DNA from: Calothrix sp. PCC 6303 | GTDB lineage: Bacteria; Cyanobacteriota; Cyanobacteriia; Cyanobacteriales; Nostocaceae | Direction of reading: 5' to 3' | Length of the DNA: 64,000 nucleotides | Assembly (NCBI RefSeq): GCF_000317435.1 | Contig: NC_019751.1 | Location: 4,836,001-4,900,000, forward strand | Position numbers and translations under genes: made by a program | The notes under the pieces: model-generated | The model's input: the letters and a program-made list of their open reading frames with translations, nothing else | Told to the model about the DNA's origin: nothing | Databases searched by the model: none | Shown here: piece by piece, positions 36,631 to 46,050 of the stretch | How the letters are laid out: every line of letters begins with the position of its first letter | Position numbering within the stretch: the first letter of the stretch is position 1

Positions 36631-37797
36631 ATGGATCGTGTAGGCGTATTATTACTCAATCTCGGTGGTCCCGATAAGTTGGAAGATGTCGGACCATTTC
36701 TGTATAATTTATTTTCCGATCCAGAAATTATTCGCTTGCCATTTCCTTGGTTACAAAAGCCTTTGGCATGGTTTATAGCTTCCCGAAGAACTAAGCGATC
36801 GCAAGAGAACTACAAACAGATAGGTGGAAGTTCCCCCTTGCGGAGTATCACCGAAGCTCAGGGTGAAGCTTTGCGGGACAAGTTGCGGGAAATGGGAGAG
36901 GATGCGGAAATTTATGTGGGGATGCGTTATTGGCACCCTTTCACCGAAGAAGCGATCGCGCGCATCACCAAAGATGGAATTAAGGAACTAGTAATTTTAC
37001 CTTTGTATCCCCAATTTTCCATCAGCACCAGTGGTTCCAGCTTCCGAATGCTAGAGAAATTTTGGCAGGAAGATCCTGCACTAGCACCAGTGAAATACAC
37101 GGTCATTGCTTCCTGGTACAAAGAACCAGGATATCTCAAAGCAATGGCAGATTTAATTGCCCAAGAATTAGATCAAATTCCTAATTCTGAAGAAGCACAT
37201 ATATTCTTTAGCGCTCATGGTGTCCCCAAAAGCTACGTGGAGGAAGCTGGAGACCCCTATCAAAGGGAAATTGAGGAATGTACCGAATTGATCATGCGTA
37301 CCCTTAACCGCCCAAATCAGCACACCCTAGCTTACCAAAGTCGGGTAGGTCCTGTGGAGTGGTTAAAGCCTTACACTGAAGATGCGATCGCGCAATTAGG
37401 TGCAAAGGGTATCAAGGATTTAGTGGTGGTTCCCATCAGCTTTGTTTCCGAACATATCGAAACTCTGCAAGAAATTGATATGGAATACCGCGAACTTGCC
37501 GAAGAAGCTGGTATTCACAATTTCCGTCGTGTCCCCGCACTCAATACCCATCCCACATTCATTCGTGCTTTAGCTGATTTAGTTGTCAATGCACGCAAAT
37601 CTCCCAAAGTGGCTTTGTCGGAAGTCGCACAAATGAAAAAGGGAACAAAAATGTATCCCCCTGAAGCTTGGGAATGGGGAATTACCACCAGTGCCGAAGT
37701 TTGGAATGGACGAATTGCCATGCTGGGCTTTATCGCTTTGATTATTGAGATGATGACAGGTCAAGGATTGTTACATTTTATTGGTTTAGTACATTAA
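36631..37797 (+). CDS. hemH: ferrochelatase with C-terminal chlorophyll-binding-like helix
   Basis: A 388-residue enzyme that inserts ferrous iron into protoporphyrin IX to make haem. Core signatures are [12 protein letters not shown] at the start, [11 protein letters not shown] with the catalytic His (about residue 190), and [14 protein letters not shown] with the conserved Glu. The last 50 residues contain [20 protein letters not shown], a LHC/CAB-type membrane helix found only on plastid-type and cyanobacterial ferrochelatases, which tethers the enzyme to the thylakoid and links haem to chlorophyll supply. ATG is clear. It is divergent from the methyltransferase gene and followed by a perfect hairpin. 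Confidence 0.97.
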   Translation: MDRVGVLLLNLGGPDKLEDVGPFLYNLFSDPEIIRLPFPWLQKPLAWFIASRRTKRSQENYKQIGGSSPLRSITEAQGEALRDKLREMGEDAEIYVGMRYWHPFTEEAIARITKDGIKELVILPLYPQFSISTSGSSFRMLEKFWQEDPALAPVKYTVIASWYKEPGYLKAMADLIAQELDQIPNSEEAHIFFSAHGVPKSYVEEAGDPYQREIEECTELIMRTLNRPNQHTLAYQSRVGPVEWLKPYTEDAIAQLGAKGIKDLVVVPISFVSEHIETLQEIDMEYRELAEEAGIHNFRRVPALNTHPTFIRALADLVVNARKSPKVALSEVAQMKKGTKMYPPEAWEWGITTSAEVWNGRIAMLGFIALIIEMMTGQGLLHFIGLVH

Positions 37798-37820
37798 ACT
37801 CAAATTTAACTAGATTCCTC

Positions 37821-37850
37821 AGAACCCCGACTTCAATAAGTCGGGGTTCT
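37821..37850 (+). terminator. perfect 13-bp hairpin after hemH
   Basis: AGAACCCCGACTT (37821-37833) and AAGTCGGGGTTCT (37838-37850) are exact complements around a caat loop, 23 bases after the hemH stop. There is no T-run, but the stem is strong, and the gccccgac/gtcggggt element is a common small repeat at 3' ends in these genomes. Confidence 0.65.
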
Positions 37851-38058
37851 ACTTTGCCGTGCATTTATATTTTTGACTGTTGATCCCTTGACAGGTATGA
37901 TGGATTTGGAAATGAGTATAAAATTAATCATTTTATACACTGATATTTTACCAAACTTCTATACGAAAAGTTAAATAATTTACTGAGTTTCCGAAATATC
38001 TGGGTATAAAGCTGTATTAATTCTAAGTATATAAATACAATACCGATCGGCTAAGATT

Positions 38059-39849
38059 ATGATCACACCGACGTTTTTAAATAACCGTTATAAAGTTCTG
38101 AGTGTCCTGGGTAGTGGTGGATTTGGAGATACATTCTTAGCAGAAGATACCCAAATGCCATCCGGTCGTCGTTGTGTAATTAAACAACTCAAGCCTGTAG
38201 CTAATAATAACCCGCAAATTCATCAGTTAGTACAGGAGCGGTTTCAAAGAGAAGCAGCCATCTTGGAAGAATTGGGAGAAAACAGCCCACAAATACCCAA
38301 GTTATATGCTTACTTTAACGAAAGCGGAGAATTTTACCTAGTTCAAGAATATATCGAGGGGCAAACCCTATCTCAAAGACTGCAACAGCAGGGTTCCATG
38401 AGTGAAAGTTCAGTTAAATCAATTTTAATTGACATTTTACCAATATTAAGCTATGTCCACAGCAAACACATAGTGCATCGGGACATCAAACCAGATAACA
38501 TCATGATTCGCAATTTCGACGGCAAAGCCATTTTAATTGACTTTGGTGCCGTGAAAGAAACCATGGGAACAGTGATAACAAATTCTGGGAACTCTGCCAG
38601 AAGCATCGTGATTGGGACACCTGGATTTATGCCGATGGAACAATCAGCAGGTAGACCCCAATTTAGTAGTGATTTGTATAGCTTGGGATTAACAGCAATT
38701 TATCTACTTACAGGGAAGCTTCCCCAAGAATTGCCAACAAACCCCCACACGGGTGAAATTTTGTGGCGACAATATGCTTTGAATGTGAGTCCAAGTTTGG
38801 CGATGGTATTGGATAAATGCATATTACCAGTAGCACGCGATCGCTATCCCAGCGCAAGGGACATGTTAGCAGATCTTCAACCTGTGCCAAACCAGATTGC
38901 ACCGACAGTTCCCTATACTCCACCACAATATAACCCACCACAATACACTCCACCGCAATACAATCCACCACCACAACCCGTACAATCTGCACCCACACAA
39001 TACTCCACACCAACACCTCAACAGCAACCTCCAACAGTTGCACACTATCAACCAGGTGGACAGCAACAAGCAAATTATTATCAACAACCAACACCAGCAC
39101 AACCAACACAAAACACTTCCGGAACTTGGCAACAAGCTGTCATTGTTGGTGGTGTAATTGGTTCAATTCTCGTTGGTGGTTGGTGGGTAATGGGACAAAT
39201 GCATCAATCAGGAAATCAGCAAGCAAACACAAACAACGTTACTGAAACACCCATATCCACCTCTACATCAACACCAATATCTACACCCATTGAAATTTCA
39301 TCTGGGAATAATAGCAATAACTCTAATAACAATTCTCGAAGAGAATCAAGTAGTTCATCTTCTACCAACTCCAGTAATAACAATTCTCAACCCATACAAA
39401 GCACCAATAATCTGATTTCTCAAGAAGCAGCGGTTAATACCGTTACAAGTTGGATTAAAGCCAAAGGAGAAATTTTTGCCCCTCCCTACGTAACAGATAA
39501 AGGCAGACAATTATTAACTGGTTCTGCCTATGAAAGAAATATTGAAAAATCATCAGATCCAGAATCTTGTATAGCATCTGGGAGAGATGAAGATGATTGT
39601 TTAAGTTCAGTTCAATGGTTAGTTAGAAATAACTCTCATTGGACTTATGGGGTGCAACGGATTAATGGTGTAAATAGGTTTGAACCCAGCGGAGATAAAG
39701 CAACACTTGTAGTTAATGTCACAGAACAACGTACCCTTATAAATAGCAAAGGGAATGTCGATAGAACCCAATCTGGTCTGTTTACTTCCACAGTTAGTTA
39801 TGACTTAGTTTATGAAGATGGACAGGTAAAGATATCTAACTACAATTAA
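38059..39849 (+). CDS. Hanks-type Ser/Thr protein kinase with C-terminal IMS (DUF4101) domain
   Basis: A 596-residue membrane kinase. The kinase domain (about 10-280) is complete: glycine loop VLGSGGFGDTFLA, Lys in RCVIKQL, catalytic HRDIKPDNIMI, LIDFGAVKE and GTPGFMPMEQ. Residues 285-360 are Pro/Gln repeats (PPQYNPPQYTPP-type). A single membrane helix at about 365-385 (AVIVGGVIGSILVGGWWVMG) puts a Ser/Asn linker and a C-terminal domain on the outside. That domain (about 455-596, EAAVNTVTSWIKAKGEIF, SDPESCI, RINGVNRFEPSGDKATLVV) resembles the IMS domain of ARC6-type proteins. It probably senses an envelope signal. The next gene, 87 bases on, encodes a serine hydrolase. Confidence 0.93.
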   Translation: MITPTFLNNRYKVLSVLGSGGFGDTFLAEDTQMPSGRRCVIKQLKPVANNNPQIHQLVQERFQREAAILEELGENSPQIPKLYAYFNESGEFYLVQEYIEGQTLSQRLQQQGSMSESSVKSILIDILPILSYVHSKHIVHRDIKPDNIMIRNFDGKAILIDFGAVKETMGTVITNSGNSARSIVIGTPGFMPMEQSAGRPQFSSDLYSLGLTAIYLLTGKLPQELPTNPHTGEILWRQYALNVSPSLAMVLDKCILPVARDRYPSARDMLADLQPVPNQIAPTVPYTPPQYNPPQYTPPQYNPPPQPVQSAPTQYSTPTPQQQPPTVAHYQPGGQQQANYYQQPTPAQPTQNTSGTWQQAVIVGGVIGSILVGGWWVMGQMHQSGNQQANTNNVTETPISTSTSTPISTPIEISSGNNSNNSNNNSRRESSSSSSTNSSNNNSQPIQSTNNLISQEAAVNTVTSWIKAKGEIFAPPYVTDKGRQLLTGSAYERNIEKSSDPESCIASGRDEDDCLSSVQWLVRNNSHWTYGVQRINGVNRFEPSGDKATLVVNVTEQRTLINSKGNVDRTQSGLFTSTVSYDLVYEDGQVKISNYN

Positions 39850-39936
39850 TATAGGGAGTCGATTAATTGTTTTATAAAAAATAATCTCCAAATGCTCACC
39901 ATGTAGTGTATGAGAAAGTAGAAAAGGTATAGATTT

Positions 39937-41340
39937 GTGGAAGAAAAATCAGAACAAAACCAAAACTTACACAAACAGGAAATTAGTGAGCTTGAAAATA
40001 AGCTAAAACTTGCAAATCAAGTAATTACTAGCCTCCAGCACCAAAATACTGAACTAAAAAAACAGGCAACTAATTCCTTAACTGGTGCTACTACTCGTAT
40101 ACCTCAAACGACAACTAATCAAACTAAAGGTGTATCAATGAGTAAATATAGATTTTCTCAGCTATCTCATTTCCAATTTTATGCACTTACAGTTTCGGTT
40201 GTGTTGCTTATTATTTCTATATTTAGTTTGAGCAGTTTTTTCTCCCGTCGAGATGGTTTAAAAAAGACTGAAGTGAGAAAAAATACTTCTCCCCCAACAG
40301 CGCAAGCAATACCAACTTTAACAACTGCTTTTCCTATTTCAGTTAATACTCCCAGCCAGAATCAAGGGATTGTCCCCCTTAATTCTAATCCTCTATTATT
40401 ATCGAATACTTCAGAATTTACTTATAATATAGTAACGTCCCCTAAGTTAACCAAAGGTGATAAAAAGCTAGACAAAATTGTCAAGAGTATAGTCAATTAT
40501 GCTGAAGAGAATAAATTACCTACAAGTTCTCTATCCGTTACATTAATAGACTTAAACAAAAATACAACCGCTGCATATCAAGAAGATAAGCCGAGATACC
40601 CAGCTAGTGTTGCTAAACTATTTTGGATGGTTGCATTAGAAGCAAAAATTAAACAGGGTCAAGTACAATTTGCAGCAGTTTATAATGATTTGAATACAAT
40701 GATGTTGAAATCAGATAACGATGCTGCTAGTAATGTGATAGATGCAATTACTAATACTAAATCTTCTGATAAAAAGTTAGAACAACAAGAATTTGCTACA
40801 TGGAAATATCAGCGACAAAGTTTAAATGATTTTTTCCAGAAAGCTGGTTATAAAGATATTAATATCAGCCAAAAAACTTTTCCTCTTCCTCTACATAATA
40901 TTCAAGCACCAAAAGGTGCAGATGCACAGATACGTGGTGACAATCCCAATAGTCCTAGACGGAATAAAGTCACAACATATCAAGCTGCAAGACTAATGTA
41001 TGAAATTGCTAGAGGTGAAGCAGTAGCACCAGAATCTCAAGAATCGATGCTAAATTTACTCAAAAGAGACTTAGGATATTGGCAATCTCAACCACCTAAT
41101 CCAGAAGAATTTGATCCTGTACGGGATTTATTTGGCGAAAAATTGCCTGCTAATCGAGTTGAATTTTATTCTAAAGCCGGATGGACTACTACCTCTCGAC
41201 AGGAAGTTGCCTATATAGTCAGTAAAGATAGAAAAGCAAGCTACATATTAGCTATTTTTGGGGATGATAAAGCTTACGGTGATAGTAAAAAAGCATTTCC
41301 CCAAATGTCACGTTTAGTTTTTGATCAATTGACAAATTGA
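39937..41340 (+). CDS. membrane-anchored penicillin-binding/class A beta-lactamase-like serine hydrolase
   Basis: A 467-residue protein starting with GTG 39937 (aaaagg upstream). Residues 1-45 are coiled coil and residues 82-103 a membrane helix. The periplasmic part is a serine-hydrolase fold with Ser 224 and Lys 227 in YPASVAKLF (S-x-x-K), an SDN triad at 259-261 (LKSDNDAAS), and KAG at about 412 in place of KTG. It could be a DD-peptidase-like enzyme or a degenerate beta-lactamase. Direct resistance is unlikely without the canonical KTG and omega-loop features. It follows the Ser/Thr kinase gene and may be linked to it in cell-envelope signalling. Confidence 0.82.
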   Translation: MEEKSEQNQNLHKQEISELENKLKLANQVITSLQHQNTELKKQATNSLTGATTRIPQTTTNQTKGVSMSKYRFSQLSHFQFYALTVSVVLLIISIFSLSSFFSRRDGLKKTEVRKNTSPPTAQAIPTLTTAFPISVNTPSQNQGIVPLNSNPLLLSNTSEFTYNIVTSPKLTKGDKKLDKIVKSIVNYAEENKLPTSSLSVTLIDLNKNTTAAYQEDKPRYPASVAKLFWMVALEAKIKQGQVQFAAVYNDLNTMMLKSDNDAASNVIDAITNTKSSDKKLEQQEFATWKYQRQSLNDFFQKAGYKDINISQKTFPLPLHNIQAPKGADAQIRGDNPNSPRRNKVTTYQAARLMYEIARGEAVAPESQESMLNLLKRDLGYWQSQPPNPEEFDPVRDLFGEKLPANRVEFYSKAGWTTTSRQEVAYIVSKDRKASYILAIFGDDKAYGDSKKAFPQMSRLVFDQLTN

Positions 41341-41402
41341 AAAACCACAGAATCATTAGAATTCGCAGTTAAAATCCCACTATGTATACATACATACCCC
41401 AA

Positions 41403-41429
41403 TAGAGACGCAGCAATGCTACGTCTCTA
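41403..41429 (+). repeat. TAGAGACG/CGTCTCTA palindromic repeat
   Basis: TAGAGACG (41403-41410) and CGTCTCTA (41422-41429) frame an 11-base loop, 62 bases after the serine hydrolase stop. This gtagagacg-type palindrome is a frequent intergenic repeat in Nostocales and may act as a terminator. Confidence 0.55.
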
Positions 41430-41517
41430 CAATCGTCATTTTCAGCCTGACAGATTACTAGGTTGACATTAGAGTCACAATGTTTTTACATAGGAAAAAT
41501 GTAGGCATAGTATAAAC

Positions 41518-43170
41518 TTAGACAAATATGTATGGTGAGTTGATTACTGCTACACGTCCAGCATCAACTAAAGCTTGATAAACTATAGCTGCTACTTCTG
41601 CGCGGGTGGCATCACGAGTGGGGTTGAGTTGACTAATTTTGGGATAATTAACTATGATGCGCTTTGATGATGCGATCGCTATTTCATCTAAAGCATAGTT
41701 AGGGATTTTATTTTGATCGTCGAATGCTTTGGTGGTTTTGGTTGCTGTGGTTAATCCCAAACCGTTAACTAGGGAAACAAGGATTTGCACCCGTTGAATA
41801 TTTTCGTTGGGACGGAATGAGTTATCCGGATAACCTGAGAGGAACTGTCCCTGATATGCTTGTTGAATGACTTTATATGCCCAAAAGCTTTCAGGTACAT
41901 CTCTAAATTTACTGGCTTGACGTTTCGCACTAGGATTAAAAGCTTTCACTAATAAAGCCGCGTACTGTGCGCGTGTCATGGTTGCGTCGGGTTTGAAGGT
42001 TTTATCTTTAAACCCGGTAATGATATCTAGTTTATTTAATTCACGAATAAATGCTTCTGCCCAATGCCCCGAAATATCAGTTAAATCTCCAGGTACTGGT
42101 GTGGGAGTTGGTGATGGTGTCGGTACGGGGATGGGAGTTGGGGATGGTGTGGGGATTGGAGATGGTTCAGGATTTGGTTCGGGTTCAGGATTTGGGGACG
42201 GTGTGGGAATTGGAGTTGGGGATGGTGTGGGAATTGGAGTTGGGGACGGTGTGGGAATTGGAGTTGGGGACGGTGTAGGAATTGGAGATGGGGATGGTGA
42301 TTGATTATTAATTAACTCAACATTTCCCGAAACCTTGCTAGGATCGATTTGGTTGCCAATGGCGATGATTTTATTGCTGCTGGCATTTTGGATATCAAAC
42401 TTGCCGTTAGAGCGTAAAATATTGTTACCTGGGGAAGTATTCGTACCCAAATCAGGTAGCGCACTAGAGATAATAGTAATACCGTCATCTGTATTGCGAT
42501 CGCATAAATTACTCCGCAGTACAGGACGCGCACTTCCAGAAATTACTATCCCAGATCGGTTTTCCGATATTTTGTTATCAGTTAGGGTTGGTGCTGCACT
42601 ATCACTAATGGCAATTCCATAACCTGTCTTGTAGCAAATATTGCCACGAATATCTCCCTTAGAATTACGGGCAATAGAAATACCATTTGCAGCGTTTTCG
42701 GTAAAAACATTGTCTATTACCACCGGATTTGCGTCTCCTGTAGCAAATAAACCTTCCCGTTTACACCTAATAAACGTACAATTGGCAACTGTGGGTGATG
42801 TGGATTCTACCCAGACAGCCGTCCCTCGACTAGCCTGATTGACAACGGTAACACCCCGTAATTCTGCACTACTTGCCATCACAAAAGTGACATTTTGACC
42901 AGCAAAAGTTCTACTCAGGTAATTTCCACTACCTTCAATTAAAATAGCGCTACCTTTGTTATTCTCAGTCCCAATTATAGCGACGTTTGGGGGTACAGAT
43001 AGGGGAAAAATCTCACCACTAGCAGCATTATAGGTTCCCGATGCTAATTGGATTTTCGCTCCTGCGGTAGCTAACTGGAGCGCTTTCGCAATGGTTTTTA
43101 CTGGTGCTTGTTCGCTACCAGTATTACCATTATTACCACTGGTAGGATTTACGTACAGAATTTGAGTCAT
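41518..43170 (-). CDS. SLH-domain surface protein with DUF1565 beta-helix
   Basis: A 550-residue protein. Its N-terminal 270 residues ([20 protein letters not shown] start, then [18 protein letters not shown]) form a right-handed parallel beta-helix of the DUF1565/pectate-lyase type with many repeated short strands. A Pro-Ser-Thr linker of tandem PTPIPTPSP units spans about residues 285-355. Three SLH-like repeats ([43 protein letters not shown]) fill the C-terminus and would bind peptidoglycan-linked polymer. An in-frame ATG 39 bases upstream (43209) adds 13 unlikely residues. No classical signal peptide is visible, which is odd for a surface protein. Confidence 0.88.
   Translation of the reverse strand: MTQILYVNPTSGNNGNTGSEQAPVKTIAKALQLATAGAKIQLASGTYNAASGEIFPLSVPPNVAIIGTENNKGSAILIEGSGNYLSRTFAGQNVTFVMASSAELRGVTVVNQASRGTAVWVESTSPTVANCTFIRCKREGLFATGDANPVVIDNVFTENAANGISIARNSKGDIRGNICYKTGYGIAISDSAAPTLTDNKISENRSGIVISGSARPVLRSNLCDRNTDDGITIISSALPDLGTNTSPGNNILRSNGKFDIQNASSNKIIAIGNQIDPSKVSGNVELINNQSPSPSPIPTPSPTPIPTPSPTPIPTPSPTPIPTPSPNPEPEPNPEPSPIPTPSPTPIPVPTPSPTPTPVPGDLTDISGHWAEAFIRELNKLDIITGFKDKTFKPDATMTRAQYAALLVKAFNPSAKRQASKFRDVPESFWAYKVIQQAYQGQFLSGYPDNSFRPNENIQRVQILVSLVNGLGLTTATKTTKAFDDQNKIPNYALDEIAIASSKRIIVNYPKISQLNPTRDATRAEVAAIVYQALVDAGRVAVINSPYIFV
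42090..42300. repeat. in-frame repeats encoding the Pro-rich linker
   Basis: Direct DNA repeats of about 24-30 bases (ggagttggggatggtgtgggaatt-type on the plus strand) lie inside the SLH protein gene. They code for PTPSPTPIP units, so copy-number change keeps the frame. Confidence 0.7.
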
Positions 43171-43341
43171 GTCTATACACTGGGAAAAGACACTGATATA
43201 GTGGCACAATTCTGCGATTATGGATAAGATTCGATGTTTTTATCTAAAAAGGCAACAGGGAACAGATAAATATCCTGATCAAAATGGCTACAGCTATAAA
43301 TAAGATGGAGATGTGCTAAATTCATGAAATGATTTTATTTT

Positions 43342-45501
43342 TTAGTAGCATTTTCTGAGTGCAGTTTGTAACTTTTCCACTCGAATTGGTTTGGTAATGT
43401 AATCATCCATTCCAGCATTAAGACAAATTTCTCTATCCCCTGGCATTGCGTTAGCAGTTAAAGCAATAATTCGTGGACGTTCTGAATTCGACCACTTTTG
43501 ACAAATTTCTCGTGTTGCGGTTAGTCCATCCATCTCTGGCATTTGCACATCCATCAACACCACATCATAGGTTTGTTGTTGTAATGCTTTAAGGACTTCT
43601 AAGCCGTTATTAGCTATATCTGCATGATAACCAATTTTCTTGAGAACTAGCAGTGCAACTTTCTGATTAACTAAGTTATCTTCTGCTAACAAAATACGTA
43701 GAGATGGATTTTGAGAATTTGTGGATGTAGATTTTGCAAGAATTTCAGAATTAGCAATTTGGTTTGGTTTAATTTTCCCCTCAGTAAAACTTTTTTCAAA
43801 CAACTCATATAGCTGTGATTCCTGAATAGGTTTTTTCAGAGTTGTTACACCATAGGCATAATTATTAGGTATATTAAATTCTGGCTGAGATGGGGAATAG
43901 AATATGATTATTGGCGATTGCTTCAATATATCTTCCTGCCGAATTTCTCTAATTAAAGAAACACCATCCATATCAAGTAATTCTAAATCTAAAATTATCA
44001 AATCAAAATGTATTCCTTTTGTGATTAAATTTAACGCTTGTTTCCCTGTAGAAACCGCACAATTTAACATCCCCCATGACTGAGTTTCTTGAATTATAGT
44101 TTGTTGGGTTGTCCGATTAGCATCTATGATTAGTATTTGTTTCCCAGCTAAATTGAGGTGATGTTTTTTTTCTTCTTCCTGATTTTTAAGGCTTGTCATC
44201 GCTAATTGTGGAGCTTCTGAAGCAATGATAGTGAAAAAAAACTTAGAACCAACACCTTCTTCACTTTCTACCCAAATTTTTCCGCCCATGATTTCTGCTA
44301 ATCTTTTACTAATAGCTAAACCAAGTCCTGTACCTCCATACTTGCGACTCATGGAAGTATCAAGTTGACTAAAAGGTTTAAAAAGCTGATTAATTTTCTT
44401 ACTAGATATACCAATACCTGTATCTATAATACAAAATTCTAATTCGTAAATTGGATCTTCCGAAATATGTAGATTATTGTTAAAACTATTCAATTTTCTA
44501 GATTTTAATGAAACACAAACTTCACCTATTTCTGTAAATTTAATGGCATTATTAAGAATATTTAATAATATTTGAGCTAGACGATTTACATCACCAATAA
44601 TGAATTTTGGTATTGGTGGCTCAATCAAATAATTTAATTTAATTTTTTTTGCTACAGCTTGAAAATTAATAATATCAATGCTATTCTCAATTAAAGATTT
44701 TAATTCAAATGGCTCTTGAATCAGTTTTAATTGATCTGTCTCAATTTTAGAAAAATCTAAAATATCATTAATTAGAGTGAGTAACATCTCACCACTACTT
44801 TGGATAGTACTAACAAAATCTGCTTGTGTTACATCTAATTCTGTATTCAATAGTAATTCTGTCAAACCAATAACTGCATTTAGAGGGGTACGAATTTCAT
44901 GACTCATTGTTGCCAGAAATTCGCTTTTTATTTTGCTTGCAGCTTCTGCAATTTTTTTTGCTTCTTCAAGTGCGATATTATGTTCACATAGCTGTCGATT
45001 TACTGAAAATAATTCCTCTGTCCGTTCTTTTACCTTTTGCTCTAATTCATACTTTGCCTGCTGTAAAAATATTTCTGCTGCCTTGCGTTCGGTAATATCC
45101 TGAATAACAATTACTGCGGAACTAATATAGTTATCTGGTTGTAAAGAACTCGGTATTTGTAAATATGACCAAGATATTTCTAAAACTAAACGACAATTAT
45201 CATTGTCGAATTCATACTGGTCTTTACCTTTAGATTTAGTTTCTAGTGCTTGCATTACAGGGTGTAATTTTTTATCTAAATTCACATCACTTTGTGACAA
45301 CGGTAATAAATCTATCAGTTGTTGACCTAAAATTAAAATATGTATTCTTTTAACTAACTTATCAAAAGTACTATTACACCATTGAATTCTACCCTGCTCA
45401 TCTGTCCAGACAATTCCTTCATCGACAGATCCTAGGGCAATTTCCATTTTTCCTAATGTGCCACGTAACTCCTGAATTTGCTGATTTAAGTCGATCATCA
45501 T
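43342..45501 (-). CDS. hybrid sensor histidine kinase (PAS-HisKA-HATPase-REC-REC)
   Basis: A 719-residue soluble hybrid kinase. A PAS domain spans about residues 12-135, a short coiled region follows, and HisKA with SHEIRTPLNAVIGL lies at about 200-265. The ATPase has N box [35 protein letters not shown]1 (about 455-570) has ILIIDANRTTQQ where a DD pair is expected, so its first acidic pocket is weakened, though the receiver Asp (LIILDLELLDMDG) remains. REC2 (about 600-719) is canonical ([24 protein letters not shown]). There is no Hpt. It starts at the ATG-ATG at 45501, 9 bases after the PAS gene, so the two form one operon. Confidence 0.93.
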   Translation of the reverse strand: MMIDLNQQIQELRGTLGKMEIALGSVDEGIVWTDEQGRIQWCNSTFDKLVKRIHILILGQQLIDLLPLSQSDVNLDKKLHPVMQALETKSKGKDQYEFDNDNCRLVLEISWSYLQIPSSLQPDNYISSAVIVIQDITERKAAEIFLQQAKYELEQKVKERTEELFSVNRQLCEHNIALEEAKKIAEAASKIKSEFLATMSHEIRTPLNAVIGLTELLLNTELDVTQADFVSTIQSSGEMLLTLINDILDFSKIETDQLKLIQEPFELKSLIENSIDIINFQAVAKKIKLNYLIEPPIPKFIIGDVNRLAQILLNILNNAIKFTEIGEVCVSLKSRKLNSFNNNLHISEDPIYELEFCIIDTGIGISSKKINQLFKPFSQLDTSMSRKYGGTGLGLAISKRLAEIMGGKIWVESEEGVGSKFFFTIIASEAPQLAMTSLKNQEEEKKHHLNLAGKQILIIDANRTTQQTIIQETQSWGMLNCAVSTGKQALNLITKGIHFDLIILDLELLDMDGVSLIREIRQEDILKQSPIIIFYSPSQPEFNIPNNYAYGVTTLKKPIQESQLYELFEKSFTEGKIKPNQIANSEILAKSTSTNSQNPSLRILLAEDNLVNQKVALLVLKKIGYHADIANNGLEVLKALQQQTYDVVLMDVQMPEMDGLTATREICQKWSNSERPRIIALTANAMPGDREICLNAGMDDYITKPIRVEKLQTALRKCY

Positions 45502-45510
45502 GATAAGTAT

Positions 45511-45864
45511 TCATTCTGCAATTGGACGAATAGAAGCAGCAAATATCCATTTATCTTCATGTTTTTCAGCAATGATAAAATGTTCTGATTCAATCTCTCG
45601 ATTATCTTTCGTGACAGCTTTAAGAATAAGAGGATGATTTAATATTGTTGCATTGCCAGTAGTATTAAAACGGGAAAATCCTAGATGATGTGCATCTCGA
45701 AAATATGACGGCAAAATAATACTAAGCATCTGACCAACAAGTTCCTCTTGATTCCAACCAAAGACTTTTTCAAAATGATGATTGATATCAATTACTATTC
45801 CTTGATCATTGGCAATAACTACTGGTAAGTTACTGTCATTTTTGAGTTCATTAATAGTTAACAT
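45511..45864 (-). CDS. stand-alone PAS-domain protein
   Basis: A 117-residue protein that is little more than one PAS domain: LPVVIANDQGIVIDINHHFEKVFGW at about 12-36, EELVGQMLSIILP, then HHLGFSRF and EHFIIAEKHEDKWIFAASIRPI. PAS domains bind ligands or cofactors, or mediate protein contacts. No output domain is present. The start is either ATG 45864 or an in-frame GTG at 45873. It is encoded 9 bases upstream of the 719-residue hybrid kinase, so it probably modulates that kinase by heterodimer formation, and the 1595-residue kinase gene precedes it by about 180 bases. Confidence 0.82.
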   Translation of the reverse strand: MLTINELKNDSNLPVVIANDQGIVIDINHHFEKVFGWNQEELVGQMLSIILPSYFRDAHHLGFSRFNTTGNATILNHPLILKAVTKDNREIESEHFIIAEKHEDKWIFAASIRPIAE

Positions 45865-46050
45865 GTTTTGCACTTTTGTTGTAAAATTACTTGGAGAAGC
45901 ATAGTTGAACTAACATAAATATACTTAATCTAGCTACAGCAAATTGCCTTTAAACATGCCATAGATAAAAAATAAACCAATGCTAGAATTCATTTTAAAC
46001 TTGATTTTTTTAGTGGTTTTTGTCGAAAGATGCTGTAAATATTATTACAA

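Noticed and set aside
38708-39157. Several frames antisense or out of frame over the kinase Pro/Gln linker
   Set aside because: Low-complexity DNA leaves all frames open; no start signals.
41978-42304. Gly/Val-rich frame antisense to the SLH protein linker
   Set aside because: Shadow of the PTPIPTPSP-coding repeats.
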